Source of the DNA: Sphingobacteriaceae bacterium
GTDB lineage: Bacteria; Bacteroidota; Bacteroidia; Sphingobacteriales; Sphingobacteriaceae
Length of the DNA stretch: 7,696 nt
Direction of reading: 5' to 3'
NCBI GenBank assembly: GCA_021740025.1
Contig: JAIPAN010000046.1
Location: forward strand, 1-7,696
Shown: in pieces, positions 1-7,244 of the stretch
Layout: every line of letters starts with the position of its first letter
How positions within the stretch are numbered: position 1 is the stretch's first letter
Notes under the pieces: model-generated
What the model was told of the DNA's origin: nothing
Databases searched by the model: none
The model's input: only the letters and a program-made list of their open reading frames with translations
Translations under genes and position numbers: made by a program

Positions 1-1006
1 TGTTTAAGAAGGTTAACTGTTCTTTTTCAATGTCTACATAATATTTATCGGTTTCAGTCATCATTGTTTTAGTAGCACCTGTACTGGCATTTGCTAATAG
101 GTATTCTACTTTATTTTGATGTCTGTTCATGCGCAATACACAAACGGTATTTGCATCCTGTGTCCAGCGGATACGAGGTATATATTGATCTGTTTCTGTG
201 CCAATATCTATAGTTTTATCACTTGATGACGGTAAATCATACACGTGAATACTCACGATTGCATTTTTCTCACCTGGTTTGGGGTATTTGTATTTGTATT
301 CGCTAGGGTATAAGCCATCGAACATGGTCATACTGATTTCGGGCACTTCTTTTTCATTAAACTTGTAAAAAGCAATTTTTTTACCATCGGGACTCCAATA
401 AAATGCTTGAGCAAATGAAAATTCTTCTTCATACACCCAATCTGAGCGACCATTAATTACTTCATTGTTTTTTCCATCGTTTGTTAATTGTTTTTCTTCA
501 CCATTTACTAGGTTTTTTACGAACAAGTTATTGTCACGCACAAAAGCTACACTATTTCCATCCGGCGAAAACGTAGCAAAAAGCTGTTTTCCATTGCCCG
601 ATACCTCGGTAATTTTTTTAGTCAACAAATCGTATACAAAATAGTTTGCTTTAGATGAGCGACGGTAAATGGCTTCTTCGTCCACTGGAATCAATACTTT
701 TGTTTCAGAATCGTTGAAATCGGTGCTAATAGGCAAGGTATCGCCTTTAAACACTAAATCAGTTTCTTTAAACAAAATGCTGTTTTGTTTGCCATCTAAG
801 TAGTTGTTTTTTGCTACATAGCGTACTTTGGTTTTCTCGTCGGTTTCTACAGTAAGGTAGGTGTTTCCGTCTTTCATGCTGCTTAAGCCACGCATGCCTT
901 TTGTACTAAACGTACCTTTTTTAAAGACGTCCTCGAGGGTAAACGATTTTTTGCTTTGTCCAAAAACGCTGGTGCTAATTAAAAGCAGAATTAAGATTTT
1001 TTTCAT
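1..1006 (-). CDS. S9 family peptidase, DPP-IV-like, N-terminal part (C-terminus beyond the left edge)
   Basis: The frame is open from the ATG at 1006 to the left edge, giving 335 visible residues. Residues 1-17 are a signal peptide ending VFGQ, so the protein should be exported to the periplasm or outer surface. The rest is the beta-propeller domain of dipeptidyl peptidase IV. It has repeated blade motifs (FSPDGNSVAFV near 147, WSPDGKKIAFYKF near 204) and the hallmark DWVYEEEF at 189-196, whose glutamates in the known family anchor the substrate's free N-terminus. Family members remove dipeptides, usually Xaa-Pro, from peptide N-termini. The alpha/beta-hydrolase domain with the Ser-Asp-His triad lies outside the window, so activity cannot be confirmed. 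Family members are around 700 residues or more, so about half is missing. The start lies 14 bases after the stop of the upstream gene, which suggests co-transcription. There is no clear Shine-Dalgarno site; the leader is A/T-rich. Confidence 0.93.
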   Translation of the reverse strand, partial: MKKILILLLISTSVFGQSKKSFTLEDVFKKGTFSTKGMRGLSSMKDGNTYLTVETDEKTKVRYVAKNNYLDGKQNSILFKETDLVFKGDTLPISTDFNDSETKVLIPVDEEAIYRRSSKANYFVYDLLTKKITEVSGNGKQLFATFSPDGNSVAFVRDNNLFVKNLVNGEEKQLTNDGKNNEVINGRSDWVYEEEFSFAQAFYWSPDGKKIAFYKFNEKEVPEISMTMFDGLYPSEYKYKYPKPGEKNAIVSIHVYDLPSSSDKTIDIGTETDQYIPRIRWTQDANTVCVLRMNRHQNKVEYLLANASTGATKTMMTETDKYYVDIEKEQLTFLN

Positions 1007-1020
1007 GTTTATTATTAAGG

Positions 1021-1941
1021 TTAATATTTACGAATGGGTTGGGTATTTTGTTTTAGTTTTTTAGGGTCGTTAAACAAGTCGTCTTTGTCTGATGGCACAT
1101 TATTCAACATTAAATTCGATTGGAATTTTAAACGGCCTTTACTTACTTGAAAAGCATCGTAGGTCATGTCCGGTCCGTATTTAGAAAAATCGTTTTTAAA
1201 TTCTGAGTTTATGGGTGCTAAATGATCAAAAACAAGCTGTTCTTTTGTGTAATCGTATTTTAAATACATAGAAACTTCTCTCGAATACTCAAAAATAATC
1301 CGTTTATTTCCTGCGTATTGTGTGTTTCCATCGAATACAGCAAAACCAAAGTAAGGAATTCCATTTACAAATCGGAGCACTTCTATTACTTTTTGCGTGG
1401 TATTGGTATTCTTTCCTTTCCATCCTAATAACACATAGTAAGGGTTGGCAGTGGTTTGATTAACTTCTATTACTTGGTAGTACTGAGCCGCAAACCATTC
1501 TTCGGTTTTCAACTCTTGAGTAGCTGGGTTTTGGATAAATGCACTATGATCACTCAGTGGAAAAAGTTTTAGTTTTCCATCGCTGGTATTTAGTTGAATG
1601 GTACCGTAAAAGCGGTAAGAACCATCGTCATTTAATACATGCCAGGTGAAAATTCTAAACTTTTTATCGGGTGCATTTACGATGGAAATTGTTTTTAAAG
1701 AATCAAATTCAAAATAGAAGGATTTGGGCTCTTTTAATGCTTCTACCAATGTTTTAATAAATTGGTAATTGGCATTGTAGCGTTCAGGCTCCGATACATT
1801 ATTAATAAATTGTTTGCTCAAGGATAGTAAACTGTCTTGAAAAGCAGGTAAGTGCGAAACAAGTGTAGGTTCGTGACTGTGTTGTGCCACAGACCGTACG
1901 GTAAGCATACTTAAGAAACAATAAATAACTAGTTTTTTCAT
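1021..1941 (-). CDS. Conserved-looking secreted protein of unknown function
   Basis: This encodes 306 residues. The N-terminus MKKLVIYCFLSMLTV followed by RSVAQ is a type I signal peptide, probably cut before Gln20. The Cys at position 8 is not in a lipobox, so it is probably not a lipoprotein. The mature part is rich in aromatic residues and beta-type segments, for example FRIFTWHVLNDDGSYRFYG near 95-113, YYVLLGWKG near 168-176 and VNGIPYFGFAVF near 193-204. The C-terminus is Lys/Asn/Asp-rich and ends in RKY. I recognise no catalytic motif, and there are no transmembrane helices after the signal peptide. The gene starts 4 bases after the thiolase stop and ends 14 bases before the S9 peptidase start, so it appears to be the middle gene of a three-gene operon. 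It may be a periplasmic or surface protein linked to the peptidase, but that rests on position only. Confidence 0.85.
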   Translation of the reverse strand: MKKLVIYCFLSMLTVRSVAQHSHEPTLVSHLPAFQDSLLSLSKQFINNVSEPERYNANYQFIKTLVEALKEPKSFYFEFDSLKTISIVNAPDKKFRIFTWHVLNDDGSYRFYGTIQLNTSDGKLKLFPLSDHSAFIQNPATQELKTEEWFAAQYYQVIEVNQTTANPYYVLLGWKGKNTNTTQKVIEVLRFVNGIPYFGFAVFDGNTQYAGNKRIIFEYSREVSMYLKYDYTKEQLVFDHLAPINSEFKNDFSKYGPDMTYDAFQVSKGRLKFQSNLMLNNVPSDKDDLFNDPKKLKQNTQPIRKY

Positions 1942-1945
1942 TTGC

Positions 1946-3121
1946 TTACAAACGTTCTATTACTATAGCGCTGGCTCCACCACCGCCATTGCAAATTCCT
2001 GCAACACCAATTTTAGCATTTTTCTGGCTTAAAACATGTAATAATGTCACTACAATGCGTGCGCCCGAAGCCCCAAGTGGATGCCCAAGCGCTACTGCAC
2101 CACCATTCACGTTTACTTTATTGTTATCAAGCTTCATTTCTTTGTTGTTGGCCAAGGCAACAACAGAAAAAGCTTCATTTATTTCGAAATAATCTACATC
2201 GGTGCTCGTTAAACCGGCACGTTTTAGGGCCAAAGGAATGGCTTTAGATGGGGCAGTTGTAAACCACTCAGGTGCTTGCTGTGCATCTGCATAGGCTAAA
2301 ATTTTAGCCAAAGGTTTTAAGCCTAATTCTTTTGCTTTGCCACTGCTCATTAAAACCAATGCAGCTGCACCATCATTTAAGGTAGAAGCATTGGCAGCAG
2401 TAACCGTTCCATCTTTTTTAAATACAGGTTTTAGTGTGGGGATTTTATCAAAATTTACAGATTTTGGTTCTTCATCGGTACTAATCCATACCGATTCTCC
2501 TTTTCTATCTTTTAGCTCTACAGCACTAATTTCTTGGTCAAATTTGCCGCTTTTTTGTGCTTCTTGTGAGCGGGTATACGATTGTATAGCAAAAGCATCT
2601 TGTTCAGCTCGGTCAATACCACATTCGCTAGCACAAAGCTCTGCAGCAACGCCCATGTGGAAATTATTGTATACATCCCAAAGTCCATCTTTTACCAAGC
2701 CATCTAGCAATTCTCCATTGCCTAAACGGTATCCCGTTCTTGCTTTATCTAAATAATAAGGCACATTGCTCATGCTTTCCATACCGCCGGCAACCACCAC
2801 ATCATTTTCGCCCAAAGCAATACTCTGAGCGGCCAACATAATCGCTTTGGTTCCAGAAGCACAAACTTTATTAATGGTTGTTGCAGGAATATCTGCTAAA
2901 CCGGCAAATTTAGCAGCTTGGGTAGCAGGTGCCTGCCCCAGATTTGCCGATAAAACATTCCCCATATAAACTTCCTGTACTTGGCTGGCATGTATACCAG
3001 CACGCTCTACAGCAGCTTTTATGGCTACAGCACCCAACTGACTTGCCGATAAAGAAGATAAACTACCTCCAAAACTACCAATAGGGGTTCTAGCAGCCGA
3101 AACAATAACAACTTCATACAT
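1946..3121 (-). CDS. Acetyl-CoA C-acetyltransferase (thiolase II family)
   Basis: The protein has 391 residues, the usual length for the family. The enzyme condenses two acetyl-CoA to acetoacetyl-CoA, or runs the reverse thiolysis, in the cytoplasm. All catalytic features are present: the acylated Cys87 in NKVCASG, the NEAF motif at 315-318, His347 in [11 protein letters not shown], and Cys377 in [10 protein letters not shown]. Other typical blocks are RTPIGSFGG near 11-19, [12 protein letters not shown] and [15 protein letters not shown]. From memory, the wording of these blocks is close to mitochondrial ACAT1 (acetoacetyl-CoA thiolase). The frame stays open to an ATG at 3163, but the 14 extra residues (MYFYIYCKLKFLSI) lie in promoter-like AT-rich DNA and are not thiolase sequence. 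[15 protein letters not shown] at 3121 is therefore the chosen start. It is probably the first gene of the operon with the secreted protein and the peptidase. Substrate preference (acetoacetyl-CoA versus longer 3-ketoacyl-CoA) cannot be fixed by eye. Confidence 0.95.
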   Translation of the reverse strand: MYEVVIVSAARTPIGSFGGSLSSLSASQLGAVAIKAAVERAGIHASQVQEVYMGNVLSANLGQAPATQAAKFAGLADIPATTINKVCASGTKAIMLAAQSIALGENDVVVAGGMESMSNVPYYLDKARTGYRLGNGELLDGLVKDGLWDVYNNFHMGVAAELCASECGIDRAEQDAFAIQSYTRSQEAQKSGKFDQEISAVELKDRKGESVWISTDEEPKSVNFDKIPTLKPVFKKDGTVTAANASTLNDGAAALVLMSSGKAKELGLKPLAKILAYADAQQAPEWFTTAPSKAIPLALKRAGLTSTDVDYFEINEAFSVVALANNKEMKLDNNKVNVNGGAVALGHPLGASGARIVVTLLHVLSQKNAKIGVAGICNGGGGASAIVIERL

Positions 3122-3160
3122 AATTGAAAGAAATTTAAGTTTGCAATATATATAAAAATA

Positions 3161-3192
3161 CAAAATACGAAGTCGAGAACCTAGTTTTCAAA
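3161..3192 (-). promoter_or_regulatory. Candidate promoter of the thiolase operon
   Basis: Read on the minus strand there is TTTG (3192-3189), a 21-base spacer, then TATTTTG (3167-3161). This resembles the Bacteroidota pattern TTTG-N(17-23)-TAnnTTTG, but the -7 element is one base shorter than consensus. Transcription would begin near 3154, leaving a leader of about 33 bases before the ATG at 3121. It is tentative, as AT-rich DNA produces such matches by chance. Confidence 0.35.
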
Positions 3193-3209
3193 CTTGTAAT
3201 ACTTTTATT

Positions 3210-3239
3210 TTTGAAGACATCTTCGAATTGCTATATTTG
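3210..3239 (+). promoter_or_regulatory. Promoter of tRNA-Ser (Bacteroidota type)
   Basis: TTTG at 3210-3213 and TATATTTG at 3232-3239 are separated by 18 bases, a full match to the Bacteroidota housekeeping consensus TTTG-N(17-23)-TAnnTTTG. Transcription would start near 3246, about 15 bases before the tRNA. An imperfect dyad (3210-3227) overlaps the -33 element and spacer. Confidence 0.7.
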
Positions 3240-3260
3240 CACTCCTTAAAATATCAAATA

Positions 3261-3351
<91 letters not shown>

Positions 3352-3373
3352 CATTGATAAATAATACTTTTTA

Positions 3374-3405
3374 TTTGTCTATGAGCTGCAAAAATGCTAA
3401 GTTTG
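3374..3405 (+). promoter_or_regulatory. Promoter of tRNA-Pro (Bacteroidota type)
   Basis: TTTG at 3374-3377, a 20-base spacer and TAAGTTTG at 3398-3405 match TTTG-N(17-23)-TAnnTTTG. Transcription would start near 3412, about 15 bases before the tRNA. No terminator is visible between tRNA-Ser and this site, so read-through from tRNA-Ser is also possible. Confidence 0.65.
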
Positions 3406-3426
3406 CAGTCCCTTCGAAAGAAGACT

Positions 3427-3500
3427 CGGGGTGTAGCGTAGCCCGGTATCGCGCCTGGTTTGGGACCAGGAGGTCGTAGGTTCGAATCCTGCCACCCCGA
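3427..3500 (+). tRNA. tRNA-Pro(UGG)
   Basis: The acceptor stem pairs CGGGGTG (3427-3433) with CACCCCG (3493-3499), and the discriminator is A3500. The C1-G72 pair with A73 is typical of bacterial tRNA-Pro. The anticodon stem CCTGG/CCAGG (3454-3458, 3466-3470) encloses TTTGGGA, with anticodon TGG at 3461-3463, which reads CCA and, by wobble, other proline codons. The T loop is TTCGAAT. No CCA is encoded, as the next bases are CAAA. An intrinsic terminator follows at once. Confidence 0.97.
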
Positions 3501-3501
3501 C

Positions 3502-3536
3502 AAAAAAACCCCGAGAATTTCTCGGGGTTTTTTTTT
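3502..3536. terminator. Bidirectional-looking intrinsic terminator after tRNA-Pro
   Basis: A perfect 8-bp stem CCCCGAGA (3509-3516) / TCTCGGGG (3520-3527) with a 3-base loop ATT is followed by nine T (3528-3536) and preceded by seven A (3502-3508). It can act as a terminator in both directions. It begins two bases after the tRNA 3' end and must form most of the 3' trailer. Confidence 0.92.
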
Positions 3537-3570
3537 AAAAGCTTTTTCAATAATATTTAGAAGCTTTTTT

Positions 3571-3578
3571 TACTTTTG
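3571..3578 (+). promoter_or_regulatory. Candidate -7 element of tRNA-Arg promoter
   Basis: TACTTTTG matches TAnnTTTG and ends 8 bases before the tRNA. No clear TTTG or TTG -33 element is found at the usual distance; there is only a T-rich stretch near 3543-3547. As a strong terminator lies just upstream, tRNA-Arg should need its own promoter, and this is the best candidate. It implies almost no 5' leader. Confidence 0.5.
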
Positions 3579-3586
3579 TAACTGTT

Positions 3587-3660
3587 GCCTCCATAGCTCA
3601 GCTGGATAGAGCAACGGTTTTCTAAACCGTCGGTCACAGGTTCGAATCCTGTTGGGGGTA
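3587..3660 (+). tRNA. tRNA-Arg(UCU)
   Basis: The acceptor stem pairs GCCTCCA (3587-3593) with TGGGGGT (3653-3659), including a G-U wobble at the first pair and a second U-G wobble at the fourth; the discriminator is A3660. The anticodon stem ACGGT/ACCGT (3614-3618, 3626-3630) encloses TTTCTAA, with anticodon TCT at 3621-3623, reading arginine AGA and AGG. The D arm has TAGCTCAGCTGG, and the T arm is ACAGG-TTCGAAT-CCTGT (3636-3652). No CCA is encoded. The gene converges with yidC across a shared terminator. Confidence 0.96.
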
Positions 3661-3661
3661 C

Positions 3662-3695
3662 AAAAAATGGCCCGAGAGTTTCTCGGGGCATTTTT
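3662..3695. terminator. Terminator between tRNA-Arg and yidC
   Basis: The stem is CCCGAGA (3671-3677) / TCTCGGG (3681-3687) with loop GTT. It extends by TG/CA pairs (3668-3669 with 3689-3690) across one G-G mismatch. Five T follow on the plus strand (3691-3695). On the minus strand the six A at 3662-3667 become a T tract. It therefore fits as the terminator of both the plus-strand tRNA-Arg and the minus-strand pyrG-yidC unit, whose stop codon is at 3714-3716. Confidence 0.85.
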
Positions 3696-3713
3696 ATTTA
3701 TATCAGTTGAAAC

Positions 3714-5516
3714 TTATTTTTTTCCTTTCTGCTGTTGTTGGCGCATATAATCTTCCATGCGCTGCTGAAATTTAGATTTTTTATCTTTTGCTGCCTCAGG
3801 TTTTTTCTTGTTTTCTTGAATTTTAGCATGAATTTTTTCATCATCAACAAACAATTTAATCATGTATTGCTGACCAAAGGTTAACATGTTCGCCAAAAAA
3901 TAGTAATAGTTTAAGCCCGATGGGTAACTATTTAATACACCAAAGAAAATAATGGGAGTGATGTATCCGATGTATTTCATTTGTCCGGTAGCTCCACTTA
4001 CTTGGTTGTTAAAATAGGTATAAATAAGCGTAGAAATGGTCATTAAAATACACATTAAACTGAGGTGGCTTCCTAAAAACGGAATGTTAAACCCAAAATT
4101 AAAAAACGCATCGTAGGTAGATAAATCAGTCATCCATAAGAAACTCTGCTGACGCAACTCAAATAAGTTAGGAAAGAAGAAAAAGAATGCCATAATAATG
4201 GGCAATTGCAATAACATGGGTAAACACCCACCCAACGGATTTACACCTGCTTTCTTATATAATTTGAGGTATTCTTGTTGCAATAGGGTAGCATTATCTT
4301 CTCCCACCTTAGCTTTAATATCGTCCATTTCAGGCTTTAATACACGCATTTTAGCCATAGATAAGTAAGACTTATACGTGAGCGGGAATAGCACTACTTT
4401 TAAGAGTATAGTGAGCACTAAAATAATCAAACCATAACCCCAATTAAAGCTAGATAAAAAGCTAAATACAGGTATTACCACATAGCGGTTGATGTATTTT
4501 AAAGGTCCCCAACCTAAATCAATTTGCTTTTCAAGCTCGTATCCCTGAGTTTTTAGCGTACTAAATTCATTAGGACCAAAGTAAAATTCTAGTGGAAAGC
4601 TATTTTCTGTATTTGCCTTCAAAGGCATTTCTAAGGTGGCTTTGTATCCTTTAACCAATTCGGCGCTTGTTTGGGTAGTTACAGCTATTTTCCCTTTATC
4701 AAACCCATTTTTTGCAATTAAGGCATTGGAAAAGAAGTGTTGTTTAAACGATACCCACTGGGTTTTGCCTTCCGATAATTCTTTATTTTCGTCTTCACTT
4801 ACACTTAAATGGTCTACATCATCAGCTACTGGTTTAAAATAAACTGTAGAGTAACGTTGTTCACTAGCCAAGTCTTTTTCTTTCTGTTTTAAAACAGTTT
4901 CCCAATTCAGCTCAATTTTTTGAGGATTGCTGGTATGTTTCTCCATACCAGTTGTTTTGATGGTTAGTTCAACTTTGTAGCTATTTGCTGGCAAGGTATA
5001 AAGGTATTCAACAAAACTTGCGTCTTGGTTTTGTAAACGAAATACAACTTGATTCGCTTCAGCGTTCATTTTACTGAAGTATAAATCGTTGGTTGAGATA
5101 AACGAACCCTCATTACGAAGTAAGAAACCAAATTTATTGGCATCGCCTTCAAATTGAATAAGTGGTTTACCTTGGTAGGTTTTAAACTTTTTTAATTCAA
5201 CCGAACTTACTCTACCACCTTTAGGGCTAATGGTTACTTTAATGTTTTCGTTTTCGAGTATAATAGGAGTATTATCGCCTTTTTGTAGGGCTGAAAATGG
5301 GCCTTTAAAGCTTGTTGTATCTGCAACTTGTGCTTTGGCACGAGTAGGTAATGGTGTTGCTTTCGTACTTTTTTGGGTAACCTGTGTAGCCCGTGCAATA
5401 GAATCTTGCACCAATTGTTCTTTTTTTAACTCTTCATCAGAAGGTTTCATCAGGAAGGTTGAACCGACCAAAATGACAAGGATCAAGAACAGACCCCAAA
5501 ATGTATTTTTATCCAT
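3714..5516 (-). CDS. yidC: Membrane protein insertase YidC
   Basis: This 600-residue YidC/Oxa1 insertase places proteins into the inner membrane, alone or with SecYEG. Residues 4-22 form TM1 (FWGLFLILVILVGSTFLM). Residues about 85-330 form the large periplasmic beta-sandwich domain (IILENENIKVTISPKGGRVSSVELK at its start), typical of Gram-negative YidC. The conserved core begins near 336 (WGPLKYINRYVVIPV). TM2 is near 360-380, followed by the cytoplasmic hairpin YKSYLSMAKMRVLKPEM. NPLGGCLPMLLQLPI (426-440) is a signature block, and TMs lie near 434-452, 480-501 and 516-550. The groove carries Lys373 where, by alignment from memory, E. coli has Arg366. The C-tail is basic and Gln/Lys-rich (QQQQKGKK), suited to ribosome contact. 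The gene starts 20 bases after the pyrG stop, with GAAGAAGAA in the gap as a weak ribosome-binding candidate, and is probably co-transcribed with pyrG. Confidence 0.98.
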   Translation of the reverse strand: MDKNTFWGLFLILVILVGSTFLMKPSDEELKKEQLVQDSIARATQVTQKSTKATPLPTRAKAQVADTTSFKGPFSALQKGDNTPIILENENIKVTISPKGGRVSSVELKKFKTYQGKPLIQFEGDANKFGFLLRNEGSFISTNDLYFSKMNAEANQVVFRLQNQDASFVEYLYTLPANSYKVELTIKTTGMEKHTSNPQKIELNWETVLKQKEKDLASEQRYSTVYFKPVADDVDHLSVSEDENKELSEGKTQWVSFKQHFFSNALIAKNGFDKGKIAVTTQTSAELVKGYKATLEMPLKANTENSFPLEFYFGPNEFSTLKTQGYELEKQIDLGWGPLKYINRYVVIPVFSFLSSFNWGYGLIILVLTILLKVVLFPLTYKSYLSMAKMRVLKPEMDDIKAKVGEDNATLLQQEYLKLYKKAGVNPLGGCLPMLLQLPIIMAFFFFFPNLFELRQQSFLWMTDLSTYDAFFNFGFNIPFLGSHLSLMCILMTISTLIYTYFNNQVSGATGQMKYIGYITPIIFFGVLNSYPSGLNYYYFLANMLTFGQQYMIKLFVDDEKIHAKIQENKKKPEAAKDKKSKFQQRMEDYMRQQQQKGKK

Positions 5517-5536
5517 AAATTATAATGTTCTTCTTC

Positions 5537-7147
5537 TTACTTCTTATGGCTATGGGCCATGGAAGCGGCAACAAAGTTAACAAAAAGCGGATGCGGATTC
5601 GCAACAGTTGATTTTAATTCGGGATGGAATTGTACAGCCACAAAAAATGGGTGATTATTAAGTTCTACCACTTCCACCAAATTGTTGTCCGGATTAATGC
5701 CCGAAGCTATCATTCCAGCTTTCTCGTAGCTAGCCAAATACGTATTATTAAACTCGTAGCGGTGGCGGTGGCGTTCCGATATTTTCGTTTTACCGTAAAT
5801 AGCAGCTGCTTTGGAACCCTTTTTTAGTTCACAAGCGTAGGCACCCAAGCGCATGGTGCCACCTTTATTTTTTATTTTCATTTGTTCTTCCATCATTGAA
5901 ATCACGGCATCTTTCGTGTTTTCGTTCATTTCGGTGCTGTGTGCATCTTTTAGACCCAATACGTTTCTTCCGAACTCTATTACGGCACATTGCATACCTA
6001 AGCAAATACCAAAAAAAGGAATTTTATTTTCTCGGATGAACTTTATAGCTTCGATTTTACCTTCAATACCACGACTGCCGAAGCCCGGAGCAACTAAAAC
6101 ACCATCTAGGCCTTTAAGTTTCTGAACGGCATTGTCTTTTGTTAAACTTTCGGATGGTATGTATTTCACATGCACCTTACAATCATTTTTTGCTCCTGCA
6201 TGTATAAATGCTTCAGAAATAGACTTGTAAGCATCTGGTAATTCTACATATTTACCCACTAAGCCAATATTTACTTCATTTGTTGGGTTTTTTAGGCGAT
6301 CTAAGAAATCTTTCCAACTATCTAAATTCGGCTCAACCTTAGCAGATAGTTTTAATTTTTTTAACACAATCCCATCTAAATTTTCTTTGCGCATCAATAA
6401 TGGCACATCGTAAATGGTGCTGGCATCTATAGATTCGATTACGGCATTGGTATCTACGTTGCAAAAAAGTGCAATTTTACGACGTATGTCAGCAGATATA
6501 TGATGTTCGGTTCGGCAAACTAAAATATCGGGTTGCACCCCATATTCTAGTAAGGTTTTAACGGAGTGTTGTGTAGGTTTTGTTTTTAATTCGCCAGCAG
6601 CAGCCAAATAAGGTACTAGGGTTAAGTGGATAACCAATGCATCTTGGTGACCTAATTCCCATCTTAATTGACGCACAGCTTCTACGTAAGGCAATGATTC
6701 GATATCGCCCACTGTTCCACCTAGTTCGGTTATTACCACATCAAAATTTCCGCTTTCACCTAACAAACGCATATTTCGTTTAATCTCATCGGTTATGTGT
6801 GGTATAACCTGTACGGTTTTGCCTAAATAAGCTCCTTCTCGCTCATTATTTATTACATTTTGATAAATACGTCCGGTAGTAATGTTATTTGCCTGAGAAG
6901 TAGGCACGTTTAAAAAACGCTCGTAATGGCCTAAATCCAAATCGGTTTCGGCACCGTCTTCAGTAACATAGCATTCGCCATGTTCGTAAGGGTTTAATGT
7001 TCCGGGATCAATGTTTATATAAGGGTCGAACTTTTGGATGGTTACACGGTAACCACGGGCTTGTAAAAGTTTGGCCAACGAAGCAGAAATAATGCCTTTA
7101 CCTAACGATGAGGTAACGCCTCCCGTAACAAAAATGTATTTAGTCAT
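5537..7147 (-). CDS. pyrG: CTP synthase (glutamine-hydrolysing)
   Basis: This 536-residue cytoplasmic enzyme makes CTP from UTP, ATP and glutamine, the last step of pyrimidine nucleotide synthesis. The N-terminal synthetase domain (about 1-270) opens with [17 protein letters not shown] (P-loop-like, 3-19) and [16 protein letters not shown], then [23 protein letters not shown] and [11 protein letters not shown]. The C-terminal class I glutamine amidotransferase domain (about 292-536) has PGFGSRG (354-360), nucleophile Cys382 in FFGICLGMQ, the [10 protein letters not shown] block (458-467), and His508/Glu510 in QFHPE. All key residues are present and the length is normal. The ATG at 7147 gives the canonical start [10 protein letters not shown]. 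It is the first gene of the pyrG-yidC unit. Its 5' leader carries small dyads (7161-7185), but their role is unknown. Confidence 0.99.
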   Translation of the reverse strand: MTKYIFVTGGVTSSLGKGIISASLAKLLQARGYRVTIQKFDPYINIDPGTLNPYEHGECYVTEDGAETDLDLGHYERFLNVPTSQANNITTGRIYQNVINNEREGAYLGKTVQVIPHITDEIKRNMRLLGESGNFDVVITELGGTVGDIESLPYVEAVRQLRWELGHQDALVIHLTLVPYLAAAGELKTKPTQHSVKTLLEYGVQPDILVCRTEHHISADIRRKIALFCNVDTNAVIESIDASTIYDVPLLMRKENLDGIVLKKLKLSAKVEPNLDSWKDFLDRLKNPTNEVNIGLVGKYVELPDAYKSISEAFIHAGAKNDCKVHVKYIPSESLTKDNAVQKLKGLDGVLVAPGFGSRGIEGKIEAIKFIRENKIPFFGICLGMQCAVIEFGRNVLGLKDAHSTEMNENTKDAVISMMEEQMKIKNKGGTMRLGAYACELKKGSKAAAIYGKTKISERHRHRYEFNNTYLASYEKAGMIASGINPDNNLVEVVELNNHPFFVAVQFHPELKSTVANPHPLFVNFVAASMAHSHKK

Positions 7148-7160
7148 GTTATTTAGTTTG

Positions 7161-7185
7161 TCGATTAATCGAGCCTTAAAGGGCT
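7161..7185 (-). repeat. Tandem small dyads in the pyrG leader
   Basis: TCGATTAATCGA (7161-7172) is a perfect 12-base palindrome. It abuts AGCC-TTAAAG-GGCT (7172-7185), a 4-bp inverted repeat sharing base 7172. Both lie between the candidate pyrG -7 element and the ATG at 7147. Neither is followed by a T tract on either strand, so they are not classical terminators. They may be an operator or leader hairpins. Confidence 0.5.
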
Positions 7186-7210
7186 AAAAAGAATCTATTT
7201 GTACGGGATT

Positions 7211-7218
7211 CAAATCTA
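7211..7218 (-). promoter_or_regulatory. Candidate -7 element of pyrG-yidC promoter
   Basis: On the minus strand this reads TAGATTTG, an exact TAnnTTTG match. No TTTG is found 17-23 bases upstream, so the -33 element is weak or absent. Transcription would begin near 7204, giving a leader of about 57 bases that includes the two dyads at 7161-7185. Confidence 0.4.
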
Positions 7219-7244
7219 CGCCTTTTTTTAATTATCTGCTAGCT

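Noticed and set aside
861..1064. Plus-strand open frame of 67 codons over the S9 peptidase start
   Set aside because: It is antisense to the signal peptide and first residues of the peptidase and to the end of the unknown secreted gene. Its hydrophobic look comes from the reversed signal peptide region.
2337..2756. Plus-strand open frame of 139 codons
   Set aside because: It lies entirely antisense to the thiolase coding region and has Ser/Pro/Leu-rich composition typical of a shadow frame. No motif or separate regulatory signal is seen.
3122..3163. Upstream ATG that would extend the thiolase by 14 residues
   Set aside because: The added residues are not thiolase sequence and the bases overlap the candidate promoter. 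The start at 3121 gives the normal length and N-terminus.
5230..5580. Plus-strand open frame of 116 codons across the yidC start and pyrG end
   Set aside because: It is antisense to two well-supported genes and shows no recognisable domain.
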